Source: Umbilicaria muhlenbergii (taxonomy: Eukaryota > Ascomycota > Lecanoromycetes > Umbilicariales > Umbilicariaceae). Taken from it: DNA of 64,000 nucleotides. Position numbers and translations under genes: made by a program. The stretch is taken from the NCBI GenBank assembly GCA_000611775.1, contig KK106982.1, forward strand, positions 1,534,643-1,598,642, given 5' to 3'. Of this stretch, positions 1-13,000 are shown one piece after another; position 1 is the first letter of the stretch; each line of letters begins with the position of its first letter. Below the pieces are notes generated by a model. That model saw only the letters and a list, made by a program, of their open reading frames with translations. It was not told the origin of the DNA and made no database searches.

Positions 1-113
1 TCAGTTTACACATTCTCATCATCAGATTGCGCTGTATGAGCGTGTTTTTTCATTGATGATGTCATCACAGAGGACTCACTCACTTGCACTGATGATGAGA
101 AGCATTCAGCAAG

Positions 114-490
114 GTCTGTCATGTATAATCAGTTAATAAATCATTATAACATCTTGTTATAATAGAAAATATTAAAACTCACTAATGAAGACTTCTGCAA
201 CAGGTATGACATATGAGTCATTCACATGAGTTGATGATGAGGAGAGTTCTACAAGACTTATCATATATAATCAGTCAATAAATCATTATAACATCTTATT
301 AAAATAAGAAATGTTAAAACTCACTAATGAAGGCTTCTGCAACAGAAGTAACTTAAGAATCACTCTCTTGAGCTGATGATGATGAGAGTTCTACAAGGCC
401 TGTCATGTATAATTAGTCAACAGATCATTATATCATCTTTTTTAATAAAAGAAGTTAAAACTCAATAATGAAGTCTTCTTCAACAGGGGT
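114..490. repeat. tandem repeat, ~142-bp unit, about 2.7 copies
   Basis: Three unit starts are visible at about 114, 256 and 397, each with a TGTCATGTATAATCAG-like core, followed by an A+T-rich stretch and then ACTCA..AATGAAG..TTCT. Units differ mostly by transitions and small indels. A degraded partial unit seems to precede 114. No coding content is seen. Confidence 0.75.
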
Positions 491-801
491 AACACTCATT
501 CTTAGTAGAGCAGACTGAGCTGACTGATCATAAGAGTTAAAACATGCATCATGAAAGTCATGAGGCTCACCACAAAGGTCAGAATGTGAAATATCATGAG
601 TAAAAGATGTGCATTCAATGATTGATGAGAAGACTGCTTGCAGGTCAAGAGATAAATGATTTATAAAAATGTGAATGATTGAGATGAAAGATGACAGGAA
701 TTTAAGGTGAGAGTGATGTTAACATGATCTTATTGATGCATGCTTTAAGCTTAATGTAAAAGCACATGACACTGAAATAACATCATGACCTTCACTCATT
801 T

Positions 802-1072
802 TATGATCTCAACATCATTCACAATCATCTTCACTCACTTTATTATGATCTCAACATCATTCATTATCACAATAAATTATCAGTTCATAATATGTAGGTT
901 TTGTATTCTTAACATAATGATCATTTTTAACATTTCAGTGATCTCAACATCATTCACAATCACCTTCATTCACTTTATGATCTCAATATCATTCATTATC
1001 ACAATAAATCATCAGTTCATAACATGTAGGTTCTGTATTCTCAACATAATAATCATTTCTAACATTTCAGAA
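802..1072. repeat. tandem duplication, ~135-bp unit, two copies
   Basis: The block at about 802-938 is repeated at about 941-1,072. Both copies contain TGATCTCAACATCATTCACA, then ATTATCACAATAAAT, then CATAATATGTAGG-like sequence, ending AACATTTCAG. Differences are mainly transitions. The plus-strand open frame across it is repeat-derived and has no protein similarity I recognise. Confidence 0.75.
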
Positions 1073-2135
1073 TGACATGAATGAAACAAATAATAATCAA
1101 AGCACCCTGAAAAGCCTCAGTAACTGATGAAAAGACTGCTGCAAAAGCAAAAGCAAAAGCTGATTCAGTTCATGCTGTGCACGCCAAGGTCAAGGCCAAG
1201 GTTAATTCTAAAAAGAAGAAAATTAACACATAAGTCACTCCTGTCACTGTTGTCATTCTCATCATCAATTATCAACAGCGCCTGGCACAGTATCATATTG
1301 ATATTCATGCATGAAGAACGGCTGATGCCGCTGCAAGAGCAGCAGGAACTTCACATTTAATTAAAAAACTTATAATGCTTAAACCTGCTGCATGACCTGA
1401 TGATAAGTTATATCAGCATAGTAATGATCAATTTTAACAATCTATCTCAATGATTGTACAGTTCAAGTGCTGCATGAAATCAAATGATATCAAAAGTCAA
1501 CAGATCTCCTCATTTCAAAAGCCTCATTCAGTAAAATTGTTCATGAGATCATGACTGAAATGATGTCTACTGAGGACATGAGCTTTTGAATACAGTGTAT
1601 CATGTTGAAGGCACTGCAAGAAGCAGCAGAAGGATACATGATATTCTTCTTTAAAAATGAGAGTTCTAACCTCCTATTTTTAATGTTATACTAATTCAAC
1701 TTTTATCTAAACACTCAACTTGCCGTCATTCATGACAAGTGTATCACAATACAGTCAAAGGATTTGACACTTGTGAAGCAGTATATGAGTGAATTTGATG
1801 CTTTGATTCAGTAGATACAGTTAGTCATGCGCAGATTATATTAAAACTCAATTCAACAGTTTTAACAATCAAATGTAATGATTTATTATGAAATGTAAAC
1901 TGATGACTCCTTAAATAACATTTATCTTAATGTAATATTGTATCAAGTCTCTTTAGGTTAAGCTTAAGTTACTGTCATCATGATGTATTAATGATGCAGA
2001 GACAACAGAATTATTTCTGTTTCATCTTGTTAACAGGATCAGAATGAAACTGAAAAATCATCACTGAAACAAAATGAGATCAGAATGAGACAGAGATTAA
2101 AAATTTAATTCTGTTTCATCTCAACAGTCATCATA

Positions 2136-4180
2136 CCTGCAACTTCAAGAAATTAATTAAGAAGTTTCATGAGGACTTCTCTGAGGCTTCATGAGTCATA
2201 ATTAATGCTGATACATGTTCATGAGAAAATTGAGCAAAGGGCTAAGGTCCCTTCTGCTCATCAAAGCATTAAACTACTGAAGGATTGAAAGTGAAATCAC
2301 TTCATGAAGTCTGAAGACTCATGAAGAAATGAGTTATGTTGACTTCAGCCTGTCAAAGCTTATTAGTCTTTAACATCATGAAGAGGTTCAACTCAGAGTT
2401 AAAGTCTTGTGAGGAATAAACCCTCACAGGAGCTGATATTTACCTTTAAAAAAATTTAAACATCTCAATCATCATCAGTTTGTTGCAGTGATATTTTCCT
2501 TCAGTGAAGCCTGTGAGTCTTCACCTTCACAGAGGTATTGAGTTTAAGCAGCAGTCACAGCAGCTTTATGAGTTTTACTCACTCAACATTTCTTCTGCTT
2601 ACACGCCTTGCGTGCCTCCTTGTGACCCTCAGGGTCAGGGTTGACTGAGAGCAGAAATAAAAATGAAGGTGAACTCAGTTTCTGTGAAGAAGATGATGAG
2701 GCTGAAGGTGATAAAGACAGAGCTGTGAACAATTAACAAAAGCACTTCATGAAAATGTATCATAAAGTCATATAAAGGAAGACACAGGCCTTGCTGATGT
2801 GCTGATGACACTTTACACACTTGACAACATGAGGGGAGAGGAAACAATTCTTAAAATGATTAAAATCATAACCTGCAGTGACAGTAACACATGATTCACA
2901 GGCTTGAGAAGAAATGTTTTCAATCTTTATAATTATTATCATGAAGGTCAGTCATGAAGCATTCTCATGAAAAGTGATAATGAAGATCACTTACAGATTA
3001 CTTCATGATCTTATTCACAATTAATGAGCTGAATAAGCTGCTGTGAGATGATGTAATCATAAAGCTGAGCCTCCCTGTAAAGGGCTACCTCATGAAAGGT
3101 TTAATTATAAGGGGCTGAGTCAGAGGCCTGCATGAACAGAGGAAACAAATAAGAATCACAGATGATTTGCTTAAAAGTGTTGATGATGTGATCAGTGTGA
3201 AGCATGATGAGCTGTATCACTGTTAATGAAAAGGCATCATGAAGGCAAGCATCATGAAGATAAGCATCACAGAGGTAAAACATCACAAGAAGCATTATAA
3301 GAATCATGATCATGAACTTATCTGATGAGGGGTGAAAGGTTGAAGTTGTGAAGATTGTTGATAATAAAAACTCTGACCTTATGATCTGCATGAGTCATTC
3401 ATGAGGCTTAACAAAGTGAATCTGAATGACCTCATGAACAGTCAAACAGGTTCACAAATGAGCAATAATCATCATGAACACTGAGTCAATGTATAAATCA
3501 ATCATAACTTCACAAACATCTTGTGAAGGGAGACTCTTTTTCTCACTGAGTTTTAATGAGCTTTACAACATATTTTTTTTTATGATTTTAATTTTTTTTT
3601 TCTGACTTACAGGGTCATTTTTTTTAATTATTATCAGTGCATTGTGAAGTGCTTCTCAGTGAAGGCTTGCAACTATGAACATCATCATACTCATGAGAGC
3701 ATGAGTTTTTAAAAAAAGGAGACAATGTGAGCATCTGATGTACAGAACTCATCAGGTGCTAGTTTAAAATAAAAAAGATTATATTTAACAACAGTGCAGC
3801 CTTGTAAAGATAACTTTTATTAGTGAATCAACCTCATGAGGGAGCTCAGCTGATAAACATCACTCTCAGCACTTCATGAAAGTGATTAAAGAAGTTAACA
3901 TCATTGATGACACCTCATGAAGATGTGATTCAGCAATGAACACCTCATGAAGGCAGCTTCATTGAGGTGACTGCTTTATGAGATCTTCCTCAGGCAGGTT
4001 AACTTCAGAAGGAATATATTATGAGGTTAAAGTATGTTTCACTTTCTTTCTTAATAATAATTCTCTACCTATTAGCAATATCATACTATTGTGAATCATC
4101 AACTATAAGCTTAAGTCATTATTGTCACATAGCTTCATAATTCCTTAGTTAAGATATTACCTCACAGTAGTACGCTTACA
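2136..4180 (+). mobile_element. Gypsy family-1 fossil, 3' part only
   Basis: A fragment of the same LTR retrotransposon family as elements A and C. It covers the end of the chromodomain region, the long 3' noncoding segment and a complete 3' LTR at 3,726-4,180. Similarity to C begins near 2,136 (C position about 21,310) and runs collinearly to the LTR. A purine-rich tract directly precedes the LTR. The gag-pol part is missing, so the copy is truncated. It is heavily mutated and old, with many breaks. Confidence 0.85.
3726..4180 (+). repeat. Gypsy family-1 LTR, complete, 455 bp
   Basis: It begins TGTGAGCATC and ends CGCTTACA. The length is exactly that of the two LTRs of element C and of the LTR of A re-assembled around its insertion. 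It is the 3' LTR of the truncated copy to its left. Confidence 0.9.
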
Positions 4181-5019
4181 TTTTTCCCCTTGAAGATAAT
4201 CATTAATGAAAGATGCTGACTCTGTGTAAATATACACTTCACTAAAGTTGTTCATTCTCTATTCTTTGACTGTTGAACATTTTCAGTCTTCATTATACAG
4301 GGTATAATGATCTTTGAAGATGTTATAACTTCATGCATTATCCTCTTTTCATTCATGTTGTAGATATCCTTAGTAGTGATGTCATTCTTCTCAATTGTGA
4401 TATTGTATAATTAAAATTAATGCTCAATAGTTTCTAGAGAACCTGCTAAATATCATGACTGATTTAGCTTTCATGAGAAGGTGCTTTTCAGGTCAGGATG
4501 ACACTGTAGAAATTTTAAATGCTAATGAATATTTAAGTCAGTCATATCTCCTTTTGCTAGTAGAAGATTCTTAGCTAGAGAATGCAAATCTTCTATTCAC
4601 AGTGATCACCCTCAGCCTGCTGCTAAGACAATGAATCTTTGTATAGAATCCTCTTCTATAACTGATAATCTCTGCATAGTACTGCTGGTTACTTGTTTAG
4701 ACTGTTGAGTGCCCTGAATTCTCCCTCTTAGTGTACGGTCTGATATGTCGTATTGGGTGGCAATTTGGCGGTAGGAAGGTGGATTTTCTTGGTCTTTAAG
4801 AGCCTCATTGTAGGCCTCAATGACCTTCAGAAGATGCTCTTCTTTCTTCATTGAATGCATGCAATTATGGTGAAATTCTGATTTTCTATCAATGTTTATG
4901 TGTATTCGTGTTTTCCTACAAGGGGGGCTGAAATGGCTGAGAAGTACTGAAACTGTGATACAATATACTCTGTCAGCCTTACTGTACCCACCTGGGTACA
5001 GGGTGAGAATTAAGGTTAG
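4181..5019 (-). mobile_element. Fot1/pogo-like DNA transposon remnant
   Basis: This insert lies between the complete LTR ending at 4,180 and the 5'-truncated LTR of element A. It carries the remains of a minus-strand pogo/Fot1 (Tc1-mariner superfamily) transposase. The 4,600-5,010 part keeps CpG dinucleotides (for example around 4,730-4,785), so it is less mutated and probably younger than the surrounding retroelements. A palindromic motif, CTGTACCCACCTGGGTACAG, at about 4,983-5,002 may belong to its terminal region. Clear matching terminal inverted repeats and a TA target duplication could not be identified. Confidence 0.65.
4190..4860 (-). pseudogene. Fot1/pogo transposase, N-terminal remnant
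   Basis: The frame from 4,860 to 4,612 is open (82 codons, ATG start) and reads as a Psq/pogo-type helix-turn-helix. It has MKKEEHLLKVIEAYNEAL, then PPSYRQIATQYDISDRTLRGRI, as in the first DNA-binding helices of Fot1, pogo and CENP-B proteins. Below 4,612, past an in-frame stop, the same strand still shows weak similarity to the second (Tc5/CENP-B) helix-turn-helix, including a RhpdLKSTFS-like stretch near 4,490-4,500, but with further stops. The DDE catalytic domain is absent. An intact transposase of this family is about 500-550 residues, so this is a non-functional fragment. Confidence 0.7.
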
Positions 5020-5390
5020 GTAACTTTCACTAATGAATTAATCTTATGAGAGAGCTCAATCAATAAACATCACTTCTGACACTTCATGAAAGTGATTAAA
5101 GAAGTTAACATCATTGATGACACCTCATGAAGATGTAATTCAGTAATGAACACCTCATGAAGGCAGCTTCATTGAGGTGACTGCTTCATGAGATTTTTCT
5201 CAGGCAGGCTAACTTCAGAAGAGATATATTATGAGGTTAAAGCATGTCTCACTTTCTTTTTTAACAATAATTCTTTACCTACTAACAATATCATACTATT
5301 GTGAACCATCAACTATAAGCTTAAGTCATTATTGTCATATAACCTCATAATTCCTTAGTTAAGATATGACCTCATGATAATACACTTACA
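5020..5390 (+). repeat. 5' LTR of Gypsy element A, left-truncated
   Basis: The last ~370 bp of the 455-bp family-1 LTR, ending TACACTTACA, are followed directly by the same internal leader sequence that follows the 5' LTR of element C. The first ~85 bp are missing where the pogo-like remnant abuts. Confidence 0.85.
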
Positions 5391-8300
5391 GTTTTATTGT
5401 TTCAATTCATTGTAAGGATGCTGTTCAGCAAGAATGACTGAAAACTCATAAACTCCTCAATCAGCCTTCATAATAATTTCATTAATCACTTCAGAAACCT
5501 TACAAGCAACAGTTCAAGATGATTTTATCATCTTTAACTCTCAATCATGACACATCACTTCTATATTCTCTGAGGAGTCCCTCATAATGAATATCAGAAT
5601 TCAACTTGTGAAGATTCAACTTGTGAGTGAGAAGGAACATATCAAGCAGATTAAGCTTAAAACTCATGAACAATTTACATCAAATTCATCTTCAGCTCTG
5701 AAACATGCTCACTATGGAAAGCAAGTCAAAGATGAAGACCTTTATCATATGAAGGACTACTCTCACTTTCAGCAGTATATACATCAAATTAAGCACCTTC
5801 CTGTGAAGCTTCACCTTGAAGAGTCAGATTGTTATCTGAACTATAAAATCACAAAGTGATGAGTCACACATCATGAAGAAAAGAGCTTGAAAGATATCTG
5901 AGAAAGTCAGAAGAACTTTTTAATGTCTCTTTTAAAAAATCATGATAATCAAATGTATAATGCATGAATGAATTAAATGAATTATCACAAGTTAAGCAGT
6001 GAATTTGATGATGAGTATCTTCACAGATCAGATGAACTTCTGATTTAAATAAGAAATGAGGTGAAGAATTATCATTAAATTCAATTAATGATCTTCTTCA
6101 AGGGCCTGAATAACATCATGAAGCAGAAGATTCATGAACACTCTGTGTTTTCAAACTCTCATGAAGATTTGATTACACTCATGAAGAAACTTCATCTCAG
6201 CATTAAAACTGAAACTCACTCATGAGTAATAATCATGAACAGTGACTTCAGCAGAAGCACTTCTGTGAACATCATAAAGTGAAAAAGTCATAAACTTACA
6301 ATATTCATCATCATTACATCACATGATCTGAAACTTTTATGAGGAGTGTTCTTTAATGAAGATTACAATTACTGTGATAAGCATGAACATAAAGAACTGA
6401 ACTGTCTTAAGAAGAAGTCAAACAACACTGTGAGCAAAACTCTGTCAACTGATTTAATTAACAACAGTAATCATGTCACAGCAGTCTTCAGAGCTATCAT
6501 GAAGATCATCATGAAGTCAAGATTAAAGAAGAGTGCATCATTTAAGATGAAGACATGATTATGACTCATAATACATCTTGCAGAAAAATCACTTTCAACT
6601 GTTCTTAACAGTGTTAATGACCTCAATCTTCTTTGCAAGAATATTGCAGAGGGCTTATCTTCAATCTTTAAGATGTTATCACTTTATCATGCTGAAGAAG
6701 ATACCTTGTGAACTTATTTTATTTATCATGAAGTAGTAGAGGTTCAGGACTCTTTCAGAGTCTGAAAATAAACTTATAAACCTTTTACCTCTGCTGACTT
6801 AAAGATGTCAGTGATCTTAGAATTATCATGATTAAGATGAAATAATCTGAAGGTTGACTTCATTAATCTTACAGTACAGTGAAGATCAGATGCAAGAAAC
6901 TTTTTAATGACCTCACTGTTAAAAAAAATCATCATAAAAGGTCTCTTGAGAAAACTTGAAGACCTTAAGATGAACTACATGATGCAGAGATTGCAAGTGA
7001 TAAATCTTAATGAATTGAAGAACTTCATGAACTTGATTTCTGAAGTTTATAAAAGCCTCATGAAGGTTTTTTCAGAAACTCAGGTGAAAACTCTGCCTCT
7101 TCATCATAAAGAAGATCACTCAATTAACTTGCTGAAGAGAACAACATCACTTTTTGACCTTATATACAACCTTTTCATGAAGGAGTTGACTGTATTATGA
7201 AAGTATTTAAATATCAACTTCATGAATGAGTTTATTCAGTCATCATGATCTTCTGTGAAAGCATCAGTGCTTTTTGCACTTAAAAGTGATGAAGGCTTAT
7301 GACTCTGCATGAATTATCAGAGGTTAAATGTTATTATTTAAAAGAACTGATACTCTTTATTATTAATTGATGAGATCATGAATCATGTCTATGACACTCA
7401 GATCTTTATGAAGATTGATGTCAAAAACACTTATTATCACATTCACATACATGAGGATGATGAGTAAAAGACAGCATTTCATATCAGGTACAAGTTGTAT
7501 GAATATTTAATTATGTTTCTTAAGCTTATCAATGCTCCTGCAAGTTTTTAATCTTATATTCATGAAGTTCTTCATGAACACTTAAACATCTTTATGATTA
7601 TATTTCTGAATGATATTCTGATTTACTTAATGAAAGAGAGTCAACATGAACAGCATGTTCAAATTGTCTTGAAAGCTCTGCTCATGACAGAGTTGTTCAC
7701 AAAGCTTTTTAAATATTTATTTAATGTGAAGCATGTGCCCTTCCTGAGATATGTTATCACAGATATGAGGGTTGAAATGAAGATGAATCACATATTCATC
7801 ATTATCAACTGATCAGAGTCAGAAAGTGTATGTGAAGTGTAAATATTTCTGAGCTTCATGAACTTTTATTAAAGATTCATACAGAGCTTCTCATGTATCA
7901 CTGCACCTCTCACAGAGATCACTAAAGGGTTTAATGTAAAATTAAACAAGAAGTTGATCTCACAGAGAGCAGGCTTTCTGTCTTTAAAAGCACAAACTGT
8001 TTTTAAAATTCTTGTGCAGACTTTCACTACTGCTCTGTTCCTGCAGCATTTCAACATCACATTATTAATACAGCTTGAAATGAATGCCTCAGAGTATGTG
8101 ATCTCAAGCATTCTCTCACAAAAGCACTCTGATGAGTGAAGAGTTACAGCTTATTTCTCATGAAAGATGATATCTGCAGAATGAAAGTATGAAACTCATG
8201 ATGAAGAGCTGCTCATGATAATTGAGAGTTTTCATCATTGATGACATTACTTAAAAGGATTCACTCATTCAGTTGAGGTGCTATCAGATCATTTAAGCTT

Positions 8301-9537
8301 GTGAAACTTTATAACTACTCATAAACTCTTATGAAGACAGGTTCAATGAGCATTAACTTTATCAATTTATGATTTTATTATCATTTACTGAAAGGAAAAT
8401 TTAAATTCTGTTAACAGCCCTTCATGAAGACCTGATCATTAATGTGAAGTAAAACAAGAGGATCAGACTGAGGATGCTTTAATATTACAATAAATGCTGT
8501 TCTTGACAGTAACTTTGATTTCAGTTGAGCTTAAAAATGATTTATTGACTCAGGAGGTACACCTTCATGAGGTATTAATTGCAGGCACAACAAGTCCCTG
8601 ACAGTGAAATCAACAGAAACAGGCCTCTGAGGCTGTTTTAAATAAAAAATCTTATGAGGAGGTTGACATCTCTCTCATTAAAATGTTATCTGAATTCTTG
8701 CAGGTTGATCCTCTCATGAAGTATATGCTGAAACAAATCACTGCTTGTGAAGTTAATTTAAAAATGTCAGATTCTCATTCACTCTGATCATGAAAAAATG
8801 ATCTTTTATACTTTGACTCAATGCTTTATATACCTCATGCGGAGTTATTATGACTTGAGATTATTAAGAAGCATCATGATGAGTCACTTGCAAATCACCT
8901 CATGACAGAGAAAATCTTTACTCTGATACATGCAAAGTACTACTGACTGAACATGTGAAAGTAAATTCAGAAATACTGCAATTCTTGTCTTGTCTATCAG
9001 GGAGTCAGAGTCATTCATGAGAAGTAACTTAAATTATTACAGCTCATACTGATCCTGAAGGAACTCTGAGAGGTACTTATCTTAAACTTCATAACTGATC
9101 TTTCAGAGAGCCATACTTATAAGAGTGTGTATGATGTCATACTGATGATGATGTGTAAATTCTCAAAAATGACACATTATATTTCAGTCAGAAAGGATTG
9201 AACTGCTGATTAACTTACAAAGGCCTTTATTAAAGAGATTATTAAATTACATGAAGTCACTTAAGCTTTAATTTCAGATCATGAATTTGTTTTTACCTCA
9301 TGACTCTGAGTCAACCTGATGTTCACATTGAAGATTAACTGCTGGTTGAGCACTGCCTTTCATTCACAAACTGATGAGCAGACTGAATGACAGAATAACA
9401 TGCTGAAACAGTACCTGTAAAGTTATGTCAACTATCAACAGAACAATTGAGCCTCACTTTTAACATTAATTGAGTTCATGTACAATGTGAGCTTACACTC
9501 TTCTACTGAAAAGGCACTGTTTGAGGTTGTTTATGAT

Positions 9538-9708
9538 TATCAGGATCATGCAGAGCAAGTCATGCAGATATAATGATTAAAAGATTAATTTTAAAGAGTC
9601 ATTAAGTGATGAGCAAAACTACATATGTGAGTGTTGCAGAATTAGCTGAACGCGCTAAGCTTAATCAGAAGTTAATGTAAGTTGTTTAATCTTATCATGC
9701 TTTTAACA
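9538..9708 (-). repeat. LTR of element B (3' LTR), 171 bp
   Basis: Read on the minus strand it starts TGTTAAAAGC and ends CCTGATA. It matches 15,549-15,719 nearly base for base over the same 171-bp length. Confidence 0.92.
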
Positions 9709-9784
9709 TTATCTTCTCCTCTGAAAAAGCGTCATCTGTGATGTTGCTACAACATTAAAATATGACATCCTTGCTCAGCTGCCC

Positions 9785-10065
9785 TGAACAGCTTGAACAG
9801 TCATGCTGAACAATTTTTAAATAATTCAAATGATCACTCTGAACAGTCCTGAATGATTTAAACAGTCATGCTGAACAATTTCTGAATGATTCAAATGATC
9901 ACTTTGAACAGTCCTGAATGATTTAAACAGTCATGCTGAACAATTCCTGAACAGTTCAAACAATCACTTTGAACAGTCTTGAACAGTTCAAATGATCACT
10001 CTGAACAGTCCTGAATGATTTAAATGATCACTCTGAACAGTCCTTAAACAGTTTAAACTTAACAT
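9785..10065. repeat. tandem repeats in element B 3' tail
   Basis: Repeated GAACAGTCCTGAATGATTTAA / CAATTTCTGAATGATTCAA blocks form units of roughly 30 and 60 bp with about 4-5 copies, next to the 3' LTR of element B. The repeats are noncoding. Related GAACAG/TTCAAA words recur elsewhere in B and in the LTR of element E. Confidence 0.75.
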
Positions 10066-13000
10066 GATTTGTTGAGGTACCTGTGATGAAATTTCTTCAG
10101 CACTTTCATTAAGTCATTAAACTCACCTTTGTCTGCATAATATCACTCATTGTCATGATTAATTTCATGTCATTTGATCTTGTATTGAAGCCTGCTGTGA
10201 TATCATCTTAAGTTAAAAATATCATTCATCTCTCAATGCTCCTCCTCATCTTCTGTTATAATAAAAGTCAGCAGGGGTGTCTGTTGACCTGACAGTGAAT
10301 CATTGACAGCTGAATGAAGCAGCTTTGAACTGAAAACATTGTGAATTCACATTGTAGCAGGGAGCTTCAATCAATAAAAGGCCTCAACATGTTGAATGAT
10401 TTAAAATGACCTCAGCTGCTTGTTCTTTAAGTCTTAACTAAGTCTTGTTGTCTTGATATTTCAACTCAATAATCATACTCAGTTTTTAACTTCATAGCTG
10501 ATATCCTTCTGATGTTTATTCACTTGCACTTTCATAAATTCCCTGCTCTTCTTTAACTGCTGTCTACTGAAATCAAGGATTTCTTACATGTAAATTGTTA
10601 TGTCCTTCACCTTCACTGACTGAAGTCATTCACGGGTGGATTCATAGGTAGTAGTGTCAGGGCTGAAACTCATACATGAGTGAAAACCTTTGTTAAGGTA
10701 GAAAGGTGAGAGTGAGGTCATTGAGAAGCAGTTGTTATTATCACTGAACTTAATCATAAGCAGTCACTTCACTCAGTCATCTTGCATGTAGTTGTAATAC
10801 ATTCAGAGGCCTCATTCAACATCTTGATTGACTTGTTCAGTTTGACTGTCAGTCTCTGAGTGATAGGTGATTGACAGGTTAGCCTTGATTTTCAGATGTT
10901 TACACATACTTCATCATAAGTTTGAAATAAACTGAGGGCCTCAATCTGAAGTAATAAAGCTGAGCAGGTCATGTAAGTGGTAAATGTTTTATAATATAAA
11001 TTACATTAACTCTTCTGTTGAGGTTCCTTCATCTCTTGAATGACAGAGAACATAATGCCTTTTCTTAAATAACCTGTCAATGAGAGTGCAGATAGTGTTA
11101 TAACTCTTTGATATTAATAATTTAATTATAAAGTTCATGATAATGTTTTGTCAGCATTGCTGTGAAATAAGCAGAGGAACTAGCAGTTCATTAAGAGCAT
11201 CACATGAAGATTTACTGCATTGACAATGATGACAGTTCTGAATGTATTACTTGAACACATAATCAAGTCAGTAGTAATGCTGATGAATAAATTTCACTGT
11301 TCAATTTATGCTTGAATGTTCAGAAGATGACTGATCATGTATTTCCTGAAGAAGCTCAGTATGTAGAGACTCAAGTACTCATAGAAGATTATTTTTAAAT
11401 AAAGCATCATTCATTATCTGACATTCATGAAGATGAGTGTCATGTAGCTTAACAGCCTTCTTTGTTATGATTGAATGATATTCACTGCATAGCTCATCTG
11501 CTTTATCAATTATATGAACTTGTTTAAAAAAGCTTTCTTTCACTTCTTTTACTTAAATTTTCACATGATTCAAGGTAAGAATGATCTGATAAGTCAGGTT
11601 CTTGTTTTTAAAGTTATCAGGTGTTTAAGTTAATGTATTCATCTTATCATTAATCTTGCCTGTTCAGAAGATGACCTGAAAGTTGAATTTTAATAAAATA
11701 TTTAAATATTTAGCTTGACATCATGTCAGTTTTTTATTCTTCATGAAGGTCTTCAGGGCCTGATGATCAGTGAAAACTTATATGAGCAAGTCAGTGTGTT
11801 TAAGTTTAAGATGTCAGTGTTCAAAACAGTAAATAATGATCAGAAGATTCTTATCATAAATGTAATAATTACATTCTGCTGATATCATGCTCTTGTTGTA
11901 AAATGTCATCAGGTGAAGAACTTCTTCATCATCATACTGAGAGAGAATTTCATTTATCACAAGGTTAAAGACATCTGTCTTTAATATGACTTGACAGTTG
12001 AGATTAAAATGCTTTAATATTAAAGTCTCTGTTATAATCTGTTTAAGGTTCTGAAACACCTTGAAGTAATCTTCAGTTCATGCAAAGAGGACCTCTTTCC
12101 TAGTAAGAGCAATGAGAGATTTGATAATTTTAAAGAAGTCTCATATGAACTGATGATAAAAGTTAATGAAGCTTATGAAGCCTTGAACCTCTTTGAGGTT
12201 GATTAATTTAACTCAGTTTATGACTGCTTTAATCTTCTGAGAATTCATATGCAGTTCTTCCCCTGATATGATGACTTCTAAGAAGATGATCTCAGAGACA
12301 TTAAATTCACACTTTTTAATGTTGACTTGTAAGTCAGCTTCACAGAGATGTTGAAGCATTTATTTAACATGATGATTATGTTCCTTTCAGATCTTGCTGT
12401 AGATGAGGATGTCATTCAGATAAACTTAACAGAAGTCATTAAAAAAGTCTCATAAAATGTCATTAATGTACTGCTGAAAGGTACTCAGCTCATTGATTAA
12501 TCTGAATGATAAAACTCAGTATTTGTAAGAGTTTAACATAATGATGAATGTGATCAGATCTTCACTGTCTGAATGCATATACAGCTTGTTGAAGGTGATG
12601 ATTATGTTCAGATAAGTTAAATGTTTGCATCTGAGAATCTTTCCTATGACCTCTTCTATTAGCAGAAGAGGATATCAGTTTCATTTAATGAAAACATTAA
12701 GCTTTCAATAATTCATGCAGAATCATTCATCAGCTTAATCTTGTAATCATATAATTAATGAGGCAGCAGTCAGTTGACTTGAGAGCAGTTAAAGATGTTC
12801 AGATATTCATGATATTTTGAAGATAACTTCTGATGTATCTCCTCAAGGTGTTCAGAGGTGTTCACTTTGAGACTTATCTCCTCTGAATGACATTCTTAAT
12901 TTGAGATCAGTTGTCTATTTATGTTCTTCATTAACATAATGAATATTTGTACCTCCTCTTGATGAGTCAGCATGATGTAAGGTGCTGCTTCAACACTGCA

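Larger units (their letters stand above)
1..2135. other. A+T-rich mutated repeat DNA, unclassified
   Basis: This stretch has the same CpG-poor, TpG/CpA-rich composition as the retroelement fossils to its right. It contains two sets of tandem repeats (annotated separately) but no recognisable domain. Short open frames here, for example at 785-1075 on the plus strand, are translations of tandem repeats and low-complexity DNA, not genes. A patch at about 1,127-1,360 keeps a few CpG sites and encodes a short Lys/Ala-rich peptide. I cannot assign it to a family. The stretch is probably the remains of one or more older mobile elements truncated by the Gypsy copy that begins near 2,136. Confidence 0.55.

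Noticed and set aside
785-1075. 96-codon plus-strand frame
   Set aside because: It spans two copies of a ~135-bp tandem repeat and has low-complexity Ile/Phe/Ser composition.
2625-2640. GACCCTCAGGGTC hairpin as a terminator
   Set aside because: It lies in the 3' noncoding part of a retroelement fossil, no bacterial-type terminator is expected here, and there is no U-tract.
7869-8111. Minus-strand frame in elements A and C (also 19,061-19,306)
   Set aside because: Antisense shadow of the RNase H region of the retroelements.
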